A stretch of DNA of 64,000 nucleotides from Buddleja alternifolia (GCA_019426215.1 CM033408.1:28871953-28935952), one strand, 5' to 3'; shown: positions 11,827 to 21,376, counted from the first letter of the stretch. Program-made: numbers and translations. The notes: generated by a model not told the origin, from the sequence alone.

Positions 11827-13548
11827 ATGCTTGTGAAAAGTGTGAACGAGAATGACCATTTGGCACATCTCAAGAAGTCGTTCGCAATTATGAAAGAGTA
11901 CGGCATGAAGTTAAACCCAAATAAGTGCACCTTTGGGGTACAAGGTGGAAAGTTTCTAGGATTCATGGTCACCCAACGAGGAATCGAGGCTAATACTGAA
12001 AAAATTGAAGCAATTTTGAACATGCAATCTCCAACGAGTGTGAAAGATGTACAAAAGTTAACAGGAAGAATGGCTAGTTTGAATCGTTTCATTTCTCGTT
12101 CGGCAGATAAGGGCCTACACTTCTTCAAAATTTTAAGGAATGTAAAACGCTTCGAATGGACGAACGAGTGCGAGGATGCTTTTAATGATTTAAAAACTTA
12201 CTTGTCGTCTCCACCTCTATTAACAAAACCAATGTTGGGAGAACCACTGTTCTTATACTTAGCAATTTCGCTAGTAGCCCTTAGTGCTGTACTCATACGG
12301 GAAGTCGAAAGTGACCATCGTCCTGTGTATTATGTTAGCAAGTTGATGCAAGGGGCTGAGTTGAATTATTTAGAAATTGAAAAATGGGCACTTGAGCTAA
12401 TGACTGCAGCCAGGAAGCTCAGACCGTACTTTCAGTCTCATCATATCATTGTATTAACAGATCAACCTTTGAAGCAAGTACTTGCAAAACCTGATGTGTC
12501 GGGGAGACTTGTAAAATGGGCCATCGAGTTAGGAGAGTTTAGTATTGAATACAAGAGTCGTACTTCAACCAAAGCCCAAGTGATGGCAAATTTTCTGGTG
12601 GAGACGACGGTAAACCCCAATGTGGTGGCCTCGATTTCATCTATAGATACAATCCCCTGGTCTTTACATGTAGACGGATCATCGATGACGAGACGAGGAG
12701 GAATTGGAGTATGGTTTCGTTCTCCTGAAGGAAACGACTTGGAGTTTGCAATAAAACTAAACTTTGATGTAACGAATAACGAGGCAGAGTATGAAGCGTT
12801 GATTGCGGGTTTGAAAATGGCAAGGACCCTAGATATCACAAACGTGAAAATATTCACCGACTCACAATTAGTAGCGCTACAAGTTTCAGGAACTTATGAA
12901 GCAAAAGAAAAAACTATGGTGAAGTACCTGCAAAAAACAAAACAACTGATGATGGAGTTTGAGAAGATTGAATTATGTCAGATACCGAGAGATGAAAATC
13001 AAAGAGCGGATGCACTATCCAAATTTGCAAATCAGATTGTGGGATCGACGAGTCGTTCTGTGTCGCTACTTGTTTCTGAACATTCGGAACTAGAATCTCA
13101 AGCTCTGGTCACGGCTCTAGAGAAAGAGACGAGTTGGAAAAATCCGATCGTAGAATACATATTACAGGGAATCCTACCAGAAGATAAACACGAAGCTCGT
13201 AGATTATGTGGTAGAGCTGCTCGTTTCACTATCCTGCATGACGAGTTGTACAAGAGATCAAACTCCGGACCCTTGCTTCGTTACCTTGCCCCGACGGAAG
13301 CAGAATATGTTTTAAGAGAAATACATGAAGGGAGTTGTGGAAATCACTCGGCCGGACGATCGTTTGCTCAAAAAATCACACGACAAGGATACTTTTGGCC
13401 AACACTCGTGAAGGACGCACAAGAGTTTGTGAAACGATGCAGACAGTGCCAAATGCACTCTAATGAAATACATCAGCCGGGAAAACCCATGGAAGTGATA
13501 AAAATCGCATACCCATTTGATCAGTGGGGCATTGACATACTCGGTTGA
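11827..13548 (+). pseudogene. pol: RT connection, RNase H and integrase zinc finger (element 1)
   Basis: A 573-codon ORF. Residues 1-120 finish RT (LVKSV, NPNKCTFGV, FLGFMVTQRGIE, LTGRMASLNRFI). A retroelement RNase H (RNH-like thumb, LYLAISLVALSAVL to VLTDQPL) covers about 135-220. A second RNase H domain follows at about 278-410, with Asp283 (DGSS), Glu321 (NNEAEYEAL), Asp345 (TDSQL) and Asp395 (RADAL) in canonical spacing. The integrase HHCC finger has His500, His507, Cys538 and Cys541. The frame ends at a TGA (13546) that lies inside an intron-like insertion starting at 13544, just after GIDIL. Dual RNase H fits the Tat lineage. Confidence 0.9.
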
Positions 13549-13618
13549 TACTTATCTTAAACTCGTATAATAAGACGAGTAGAGTTATGACTTATCAAAT
13601 ATTCGTATTCATTTACAG
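13544..13618 (+). other. 75-base GT-AG intron-like insertion in integrase (first)
   Basis: Integrase coding sequence is interrupted between GACATACTCG (to 13543) and GTCCATTCCCG (from 13619). The insert starts GTTGATAC and ends ATTTACAG. Removing it joins the two halves in frame at a Gly codon expected in the family (GPFPP box). It contains stop codons in the pol frame and an inverted pair ACTCGT...ACGAGT around ATAATAAG. The 3' end is T-rich (ATTCGTATTCATTTACAG), as in plant introns. Splicing itself is inferred. Confidence 0.6.
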
Positions 13619-14180
13619 GTCCATTCCCGCCGGTTAAGAATCAAAAGAAATTTATTATAGTGGCAGTGGAGCACTTCACAAAATGGATTGAAGCTGAAGC
13701 GGTGGCTCGCATTACGGAAGAGGTTATCATTGACTTCGTTTGGAAAAATATCATCTGCAGGTTAATAAACCTAAGAAAATAAATAGAAATATGTGTGTTA
13801 TAGTAATAGATATTATAATTATGAAATTTGATTGGAAAAATATCATCTGCAGATTTGGTATACCTCGGATTTTGATTTCTGATAATGGAACTCAGTTCAA
13901 CGGGAAATCTATTATATCGTGGTGTAAAGAACTGAAGATTCAACAAAATTTTACATCTGTGGGACATCCCCAAGCAAATGGCCCGACTGAGGTTGCTAAC
14001 AGGATACTAATGCAACACTTGAAGACTAGACTCGATGGTATGAGGTCCGCTTGGGCAGACGAGCTTTCTGGGATCCTTTGGGCCTACCGCACGACTCCAA
14101 GGTCGTTTACCGGTGAAACCCCATTTTGTCTCGTCTACGAATCCGAGGCTGTTATCACAGCGGAGATTGGTATGATGACT
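13619..14180 (+). pseudogene. pol: Integrase catalytic core of element 1 (interrupted)
   Basis: After the first insertion the frame gives GPFPP, then VAVEHFTKWIEAEAV up to 13760. After the second insertion it resumes at 13853 with RFGIPRILISDNGTQF, then VGHPQANGPTEVANR and WAYRTTPRSFTGETPF. The second Asp (ISDNG) and the Glu (NGPTE) of the DDE triad are present. The first Asp is Glu here (VAVEHFT; homologues have VAVDYFT), which would be expected to impair catalysis. The open frame formally continues to 14186, but the last codons belong to the nested solo LTR inserted at 14181. Confidence 0.82.
13761..13852 (+). other. 92-base GT-AG intron-like insertion flanked by a 21-base duplication (second)
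   Basis: The exon sequence TTGGAAAAATATCATCTGCA plus G occurs at 13740-13760 and again at 13832-13852. After the first copy the sequence reads GTTAATAAAC (a plausible donor). The second copy ends CTGCAG, and integrase then resumes with ATTTGGTATACC. Removing 13761-13852 (GT...AG) restores the frame exactly across Cys-Arg-Phe-Gly-Ile-Pro. The insert interior (13761-13831) is AT-rich with stops. This layout, a duplicated exon end providing the acceptor, is what intron creation by tandem duplication or by an insertion with target duplication would leave. Confidence 0.62.
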
Positions 14181-15496
14181 TGTTAGGTCTCATATTTTAC
14201 ATATTTTCATCATGATTTACCTCACATTTATCTTTATTTTATGCCTTGTAGTTAGTCTTTTCCTTTATTTTTAGCCCAATTTACGAATTTTGATTTCTAA
14301 GTCGTTTCAATGTTTTTGTAGGCATAAAAATGATTGTTTTGATGAGTTAAAGGAGTATTTTTACGTGAATAATGAAGGCTAACCAAGAGGAAGTGAAGAA
14401 ATGCATTAGAAAGGCCAAACGAGAATGTTTCGTTGAAGAAAAATGAAGAGAAAAATTTCTGCACAGGCAACTGCACAATTGTGCAGATATTCTGCACAGC
14501 TCTGCAACTGCGGATTTTTATATTTTTGTGGGCCGACTTTATGACTTGGATGAGCATATTTTATGTATCTAAGACTCCTTTTAAGTTAATAAAAGTGGAA
14601 AAAAAACGTTTTATAGGCTGGAGGGAGGTGGGAGAGTGATCATTCTTGAGGAAAAGAAGACTTCTAGAGAGAGAAAATAGATCTTGGAGAGTTCTTGGAG
14701 AGAAAAGCTTCATCTTCTCAAGTTGTATTCTTCCATTCCTCCATTGTTGAACATGAGTAACTTTATGTTTATGCAATTTATTTCTTGTTTTTCTTTAATT
14801 ATGCATAGCTAAATTATTTTCTAGGGTTTAAGATGTAGTCTTGTGTATTGATTTGGATTATTGATGATTTATGGATGTGATTTCTTGTTTGGTTTATCTA
14901 TTAATGAGAGTTTAGTGCTTGTAATTGCTTGATCACCAATTGCATGATTTAAGATGAATTAAGAAGTACCGGGAGGTGAATTAGTTTATCGGTTCAGATT
15001 TAATAGACATGTGTAAATTGCTTAATAGGGATATTGGTAATTTTGCATGAGACTAGTTAAACAATATTCATAGAACTTAATGGATTCATCTAAATTAGTT
15101 TTTGATCATGGGAGTGACGTTAATTAATTTAGGTGGGTACTCATGAAGATCTCGGGAGAGTATTCATGTATTTAAGGAAATTGGGTCTTTAATTTAAACA
15201 AGAATGATAATCCATTGAAAGTCAATAATCCATAGAAATACCTTGATGAAATCTTAATCCCTAGGCCTTTCGTTAATTGATTATTCGTTTTAATTATATC
15301 TATTTTAGTTATTTATAATTAAATTCTTTTCTTGTTAAATTTCTGCTTTTAATTAGTTAAAATCTCAAATCTTTGATAATCGATAGTCTAAATAATAGGA
15401 TAAACTTTGTTTGGTACTTGATAACCTTCCCTGTGGAGACGATCTTACTTTCACTATACTATTTGTTCGATTTCGTGTTGTTACGGACGGTTAACA
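14181..15496 (+). mobile_element. Solo LTR of another Ty3/gypsy element nested in integrase
   Basis: The insert begins TGTTAGGTCTC and ends GACGGTTAACA, giving TGTTA...TAACA termini. It is flanked by the 5-bp repeat TGACT (14176-14180 and 15497-15501). It is 1316 bases long with no coding capacity and interrupts integrase, which resumes at 15497. The 3' part has the CTTCCCTGTGGAGACGATCT and TTTCACTATACTATTTG words that recur near the ends of plant Athila/Tat-type LTRs. A perfect 14-base palindrome, TGCACAATTGTGCA, lies at 14472-14485 in a CTGCA-rich stretch. There is no partner LTR or internal region, so recombination has left one LTR. Confidence 0.88.
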
Positions 15497-15897
15497 TGAC
15501 TCATAGAGTATCAACTTACGAGGTGGAAAAAACTCGATGGGCACAAACTCCTCATCAATAAAACGTCATCTCTTGTTGTATGTTCTCGTACTGGGAGTTT
15601 GAGCTGGATGTTATTGATGAGGTACGAGAACGAGCATATGCAAAAATATTGAGACAAAAGAGCACCATGGCGAGAGCATACAACAAGAGAGTGAGAGAGA
15701 GATCCTTTCAGGTAGGAGACTTGGTGCTGAGAAGGGTAGAAGTCTCGAAGCATGTAAAAAAATTGGAAGCTAACTGGGATGGTCCGTATAAGATTACAAA
15801 GATAACGAAAGAGATGACGTACAGATTGCAAGATTTTCAAGGGAAAGAGCTGCCTCGTCCGTGGCATGTTGATAACTTGAGAAGATTTTATGCTTGA
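15497..15897 (+). pseudogene. pol: Integrase C-terminal domain of element 1
   Basis: Downstream of the solo LTR the integrase C-terminus reads THRVSTYEVE, then loses frame near 15525-15580 (a TAA at 15559 in that frame). It resumes in the 15580-15897 ORF (105 codons): a helical segment (DVIDEVRERAYAKIL), then the FQVGDLVLRRVEV beta core, WDGPYKI and the LPRPWHVDNLRRFY end. These are the GPY/F-type integrase tail elements, with no chromodomain, which suits a Tat-like element. The stop at 15895 is the natural end of pol. Confidence 0.85.
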
Positions 15898-16172
15898 AGA
15901 TTTTATCAATGATTACACTCGAAATAAACGAGTCTATATACAAAGACCCATCAGAGGAGTGTAATGATGTATTTTGACATATTGATAACTTGAGAAGATT
16001 TGATCAATGATTACACTCGAAATAAACGAGTCTATATACAAAGACCCATCAAACGAGTGTAATGATGTATTTTGACATATTGATAACTTGAGAAGATTTT
16101 ATCAATGATTATACTCGAAATAAACGAGTCTATATACAAAGGCCCATCAAAACGAGTATAATGATGTATTTT
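15870..16172 (+). repeat. Three tandem units of about 98 bases after pol
   Basis: The pol end TTGATAACTTGAGAAGATTT is the first part of a unit repeated three times (about 15870-15960, 15979-16076, 16077-16172). Each unit also contains ATCAATGATTACACTCG, AAATAAACGAGTCTATATAC and GAGTGTAATGATGTATTTT. Within a unit, ACTCG-AAATAAA-CGAGT is an imperfect hairpin. The array lies between the convergent 3' ends of pol (+) and the antisense gene (-). Confidence 0.88.
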
Positions 16173-16370
16173 AAATGTGAAAATAGGGTTTATACTCATA
16201 AAGAGAGTTTAATGTTTGTTTTAATATTAGAGAACGCAATGAGAAAAAACAAACGTAGAACATTAAATTGCTTTTCAAATAAGCATAAAAACGAACAACA
16301 TACGAGTTCAGGAAAGAAAACAATTCAGAAATAAAAAACAAACAAAATGGCCACATTCGCCAAAACGACT

Positions 16371-18743
16371 CTATCCTCTAGGGTTTTCACTTCCTTGGGT
16401 CGAAGATTGGGCTTGATGAGCTGGAGGTTTATACCAAAGAGCCAATTCGGCGAATTCAGGAAACTCGATGGGCACGAACTCCTCGTCTTCGGCCGAAAAG
16501 GAGTCCCGGAGGAGTTTGCGTTTATAGCAATCTTTAAGACAATGTATATCGAAGTCAGACTTGAAGGCGTTCAGAAGTTTCCCATAATCGATGCATTTGA
16601 AGAAACCGTCATTCTCATCTTTAAGAGCCTTGGAAAGGAGCAGGCGGTCAAAAAGGGTAGACTTCATGAAATCACGAGCCCCACCAAAATGACTCTCCGC
16701 GAGTGCATCAGCATTTTCTTGGGAGGCGAGATACTCGTGTTTCCCCTCGATCCGACCAAGCTTGTATGCATCATCTTTTTCCTTCGTCATGTTATCTAAA
16801 CGAGTCTCGAATCTTACCTTCTCACTTTCAAGACGAGCAATTTCAATCTCCAAGGCCTTCACCGCATCTTGATGATTGACCCTCTCCGCAGTCAATTAAT
16901 GACTTGTCTCCAACAACTCGTTCTTCACTGTTGAGAACGAGCTCTTTTCAGCTGCCGTATCAGCTATATACTTCGTGAATTTTGCCCTTTCTGACCTTAG
17001 GTCTTCTTTAAGCCCGGCACAGCTTAAAGCCAAGTCGTGCAAACAAGCCGAGGCCTACACGAATGTTCACAGAATATTATAATTTCGCAAAGAATCAAAG
17101 AGGAACAAAGCATAAATTGAAATAATGGAATAAAGTATTACCTTCATTAGATAGGGGCACCCATTCTTTCAACAGCAGTATAAGACTGCTCAATCAATAT
17201 AGCTTTATCACGAGGCAGATGCATGCTGCGATACATCTCTAGGGCTACATTCGTCCCTTGGGGACCAGCCAATATGGAGCTCTGAGGATAGATCCGCCAA
17301 TTTGGAACAATCGGATCTCCACTTGTATTCTCCTCGCACCTATTGGGCACCTCGTATTCTTGGTAGTCTTTGAGATTAAGGGCCTCCAATTGCTCTACCA
17401 GATGAGCAGTAGTGGGTCGTGTGCTGGAGAGAACGATATCCTCTTCCTCGGAGGTTGTCTCCCTACGTCGTTTGGCCAAAGGGGGGCGTTGACTTACGGG
17501 AGCGATGAACGACTCCACCCTTGGACCCTCAGGATCCTTGTCTTAATCTTCTAAATCGATCTCGACGCGGGACAAAGGGATAATCTTCCTTGTTTGAGAG
17601 TCGATTCTGGTGCCGGGGCTAATAATCCTCAAGGATTGTTTTCGGCCGGTATTCGGTGAACGAACCGGAGAAGTTTGTATGGGTGGCGGTTGGACTTGTT
17701 GCGCTTGGCCGAGTGAACCCTCTGCCGCAGATGATTCTTCTTCGTCACGAAGAGCGTCCATACGAGCTTTGCAAGTAGCCATTCCTGCAAAAAAGGATTA
17801 TTCTTATATTCAATAAATTTGAAAAATACTTTAAATAAAAAAAAACGAGGCTCACCAATATCAGTAACTCTAGGGAGGGGTGCTGAGCTCACCCCACAGG
17901 AAACGAGCATAGACTCGTGCATGAGCTTTTCAGTAACAAAAGAGAATGACACTAGTTCTTCTAAAAACCCCCGCCCCCATGTTGGGTTTCCTATCTCTAA
18001 TTCTCGTTCTCTAATGCCCGATTGTCTTGGAACGAGCCAACTGTCGCCCTTGGGAGGGGAAATAAAGATGTATTTGTCCTTCCATGACCCAAACGAGTCA
18101 CAAGTACGATCTTGGAAAATGGCATCTTGATGGGGTGAAAAATAAAAGAAACCACGCTGGGTTGGTATCTTACAACGGTTAAGAAAAAACATTCTATGAA
18201 AATTAGCTAAGCTAGCCGGAAGCCCATAACCGGTCATTAAAACTATAAAGAGAACTATATGTCTATACAAGTTGGGCAAAAGTTGTGTTGGACTCAGTCC
18301 GTAATTTAACAAAATATCATTAATACACGAGTGGAGGGGGAATCTAACTCCCGAAATAAGGTGTGCAAGGTGAAATGTACGAAAACCTATGGGTGGTTTA
18401 TGCATACGATCCAAAGGTCCAGGAAAACGAATTATATAATTCGCGGGAATATAATACTTAACCCTCAACTCGTTCTCCCTAGTAGACCTAACAGTTGACA
18501 CTTGATTAGGCCATGTTAGATGGGTGTTAATGTCAGCAGGCCCCTCTAAATCTATTAGAGCCTTTGCACCTTCGTCTCTTCGAGACGACTCAGGATTTTG
18601 ATTTCGATTAGATGACTCAGGGACATCGCCCGTCGGAGCATAACCTTCAACCAATTGGTCTAGAGATCCGACCCAGCCTCCTCATCAGAAGAACTAGGGA
18701 TTTCATTGTTGTTAACAGACGCGGAGGAACGAGTACGAGCCAT
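16371..18743 (-). pseudogene. Spliced antisense gene of element 1 (gypsy-type-transposon domain plus coiled coil)
   Basis: On the minus strand a start ATG at 18743 opens a Ser-rich N-terminus that loses frame near 18663, then a long frame from 18654. That frame contains a hydrophobic domain (YIPANYIIRFPGPLDRM, PLHSCINDILLNYGLSPTQ, VLMTGYGLPASLANF) of the kind annotated in plant retroelements as putative gypsy type transposon (Transposase_28). A donor ATTG|GTGAGCC at 17855 and an acceptor TTTTGCAG|GAATGG at 17784 join in frame at Gly. A low-complexity Pro/Ser/Gln region and a KRRRE basic patch follow. A second intron (about 17141-17055) leads to a Glu/Lys-rich coiled-coil C-terminus ending at 16371. 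In-frame TAA codons (about 17543, 17147, 16898) show decay. Function unknown; antisense ORFs at this position are a Tat-lineage feature. Confidence 0.72.
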
Positions 18744-18749
18744 TATAAC

Positions 18750-19282
18750 AAGAAAGAAAATAGAAAACAAAGAATACCTACGAGTTGGAGATTTTTTGGA
18801 GGATGTACGAACCGAAGACCACTCATTCAGCTAGACGATCGTAATCTTTCTGTAAAATTCTCCCACTACAAAATTCTCTCTCTAAGAAGTGAAGATGAAA
18901 GTAAAAAGTGAAAAACCCTGGAGGACTATTTATAGGGAGATGAGAATAGGAGATGCGACGGTCTGGATTAATTACATCTAACGGTTAAAATGAAGCGACG
19001 CTTCGGATGAAAAGTAACTGAAGTCATTAAATGACACGACTGTTGAGGCCAGAAGATGCGACGGCTGAGTGACCTACACGTCTCTTGATATAAAGAGACA
19101 TTAATTGCCAGAAAAGACACGTCTATTGTAAAAAAACACAACGATTGAGTAATAATGATTGCTATTAATATAGGTAAATTAATGATAAAATTATCATTTA
19201 TGATAAAAATAGGAAATAGAAAAGGAAATATAATTAAATTAGAACATCCACTGACAATGCTTATAAAAATGAGTATGAGGTG
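18750..19282. other. Non-coding stretch upstream of the antisense gene
   Basis: No ORF with recognisable content. It would contain the antisense promoter; a TATA-like CTATAAATAG (minus strand, around 18930) lies about 190 bases upstream of the antisense ATG. The sequence is otherwise AT-rich. Confidence 0.4.
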
Positions 19283-19378
19283 GCATGAATTCAAGTCGTA
19301 ACTAAATCACTACTTCCTCAGCATGAATTCAAGTCGTAACTAAATCACTACTTCCTCAGCGTGAATTCAAGTTGTTAC
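19283..19378 (+). repeat. 38-base tandem repeat before the polypurine tract
   Basis: GCATGAATTCAAGTCGTAAC followed by TAAATCACTACTTCCTCA occurs at 19283-19320 and 19321-19358, perfectly repeated. A third partial, diverged unit starts at 19359 (GCGTGAATTCAAGTTGTTAC). Confidence 0.92.
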
Positions 19379-19400
19379 ACGCCTAATTCTTCAAACTGAT

Positions 19401-19412
19401 AAAGTGGGGACT
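19401..19412 (+). other. Polypurine tract of element 1
   Basis: AAAGTGGGGACT lies 4 bases before the 3' LTR start TGATATAG and would prime plus-strand synthesis. A near-identical AAAGGTGGGGACTTAATGAT recurs at 19461-19480 inside the LTR. Confidence 0.75.
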
Positions 19413-19415
19413 TAA

Positions 19416-20140
19416 TGATATAGTAAAATAGGAGATAAAGCCCAATAGGAGCTGAATGATAAAGGTGGGGACTTAATGATATAGTAAAATCGCAGGCCCC
19501 AGAGGGTTGTCATGTCAATTTGTGGCCCTGATTGTTGGCGTTATAGGATGCTCGTGTTCCTTCCCAAAGTATTGTAATACAATAAGGAACCCAGGCCCAA
19601 CAGAGGCCCAGAAACCGAATTGCTAGACTAGGTCCGCGCTAAGTAACAGTACGAGGTCGGGTCGTTCCTTGACCCGACCCCACAAATACGAGTCATCCAC
19701 CGTCCATTAGTGCCACCTGTTAGCGCGGCAGTCATGTCATTATGGCCTATATAATTGTTGGCTATGCAATGCCCAACGACCATTGGTATAGACGGCCGGG
19801 TCGTCACAGTGCACTCTAAATACCCCCTCATGACATTTATTGGGGGTTGGAATCTCTAGAATATTCTCTCAAGAATTAGCCTCGTATATTCATTAGTAAC
19901 GAGTCTATAGATTGAGAAGTACGTTCCTTTACACTTACAAATTTGGAGACTAGATTCGTTCACCGAGTACGACCCTGTATACAATAACCAAGATAGAACT
20001 ACGTTGGCTTGATCCTAATTAGGTACGTAGGTAGCTTAATTATTATTGAGTGCAGCCATAATTCTTCATCATCAAACTCGTGGAGTGAGTCGAGTCATTC
20101 CAGACTGAGAAAATTGGGTCCCCTGATTTGAGTTAAATCA
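19416..20140 (+). repeat. 3' LTR of element 1
   Basis: It starts TGATATAGTAAAATAGGAG and ends GAGTTAAATCA, followed by the ACATG target copy. It contains an internal second copy of the polypurine tract plus LTR start (from about 19461), then about 75 bases (CGCAGGCCCCAGAGGG to ATTGTAATAC) missing from the 5' LTR. A shorter start at 19477 is possible, but the 5' LTR matches the 19416 start best. A TATAAATT-type signal may lie around the CTCTAAATACCCCCTC or CTATAAATTCCCCCTC segment shared by both LTRs. Confidence 0.9.
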
Positions 20141-20145
20141 ACATG

Positions 20146-21342
20146 AAATACATACTTATCCATATAGAAAAACCAAAAGACAAAACATTAATGAGTAAGC
20201 TCAAAGATACCAGATAAGTTGAATAAAGTTCACAATTAAGAATAAGAAACAATAATAAATACAATAACATGTAAATAAACAACCTTGAAGAACAGTGTAG
20301 TTTTCTCCCAAACCTTAGATGATAGTTATTTGAGTGTGATTGAAGTGAATGAGCTAGGGCCTTTTATAGAAGAAGAATGGATATGAGGCAATGATTAGAT
20401 GAGACGAACCTACATAAGCCCAGTTCATCGCAACCGCATATTATTGGACGATCCAATGGCCATCATGAAATATATTAGATATTATTTTATTCACTCAAGG
20501 GCTGTATATCACAACAAGATCCGACGGTACAATGCACAAATACATATTAGCAAATAACATATATCAACTTGCTCAATAATGCAGGAGCCCACGGACAGCA
20601 GCTGCATAGGATTAAAACCAGGCAAATGGTATTTTATCAAACAACCATAACTAAATTTGGCAAATAGCATCTAAAGAGAAAAAATTGTAGCAAACCAAAA
20701 TACATACCAGATCCGAATATAACCATAAGCACACATAGATATATTGAATGCTAGATAAAAAAAGGCAATAAGATATAAAAAAAATAGATACATAAAATGC
20801 ACGGAAAAAAATCAATTTTTTTTTTTGTTTTGAAGAATGCAAAATTATTGTATACATCAGAAGAAAGGGCAAAAAAAAAAAAACAGCAGTAAAATATGCA
20901 AACTATCGTTGCAATTGATACCCAACATCATGATTTTGTCATCAGATAAAGGGATTAAATAGATGAAAAAAATATTTCATAACAAACTTTGGGGAAATGG
21001 CTCCGAAAAACAACAAAAAACCAATAATTAAGGATGAATATTAATTTTAAAGAAGAACAATTGATACCTACAACAAAGCCAGTGACAAATCGAAACGGCG
21101 GACCGGAAGAGGTTTGTTAGAAAAGCATGAAAAATGGTTTAAATTCTTGGTGCAAAAAAATTTATTTTTGGTTGTTTGTCACTGGCTATTCTTGCCATTG
21201 AAACTTTTTTCATCCTTTTTAACCCACAGCATACACCCTCACAACCATGGAGTCTGGAGGAAGAATGATATACAGGAATAACAAAGAAGTGGGCGACCAA
21301 AAAGTAATGTAGCATAGTCTTACACTCTTATATATATATATA
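20146..21342 (-). promoter_or_regulatory. Spacer with a candidate minus-strand promoter and leader
   Basis: No ORF with domains. On the minus strand a TATA-type CTATAAAAGGCCCTAGC sits at about 20357-20373. It is followed by a leader-like stretch to an ATG at about 20166, only some 20 bases from the LTR insertion point. The open frame from this ATG would have continued across the empty site into 8020-7861, so element 1 may have landed in a transcribed unit. No homologue was recognised; the promoter reading is tentative. Confidence 0.3.
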
Positions 21343-21376
21343 CTAGGGAAAAGCAAGAACCGCGCGTTGCTCGGTC
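21343..21376 (-). other. Helitron 3' terminus: hairpin plus CTAG
   Basis: On the minus strand: CCGAGC-AAC-GCGCGG forms a 6-bp stem with one mismatch and a 3-base loop, followed by TTCTTGCTTTTCC and terminal CTAG, then host T. The hairpin about 11-13 bases before CTRR and insertion before T are the hallmark of plant Helitron 3' ends. Confidence 0.8.

Larger units (their letters stand above)
8026..20140 (+). mobile_element. Ty3/gypsy LTR retrotransposon, Tat-like (element 1), complete but decayed
   Basis: The LTRs begin TGATATAG and end TTAAATCA. The 5-bp target duplication ACATG is intact at 8021-8025 and 20141-20145. The order gag, protease, RT, RNase H, integrase on + is Ty3/gypsy. The gag knuckle layout and an antisense gene between pol and the 3' LTR point to the Tat lineage. 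Damage includes a TAG in gag (9771), a TAA in RT (11562), a one-base frameshift in the RT Y-x-D-D box (about 11815), two intron-like insertions in integrase, and a nested solo LTR (14181-15496). The copy cannot be autonomous as it stands. Confidence 0.9.

Noticed and set aside
19477..20140. Alternative, shorter 3' LTR starting at the second TGATATAG
   Set aside because: The 5' LTR continues with AGGAGATAAAATCCAATAGG, which follows the first copy (19416), not the second.
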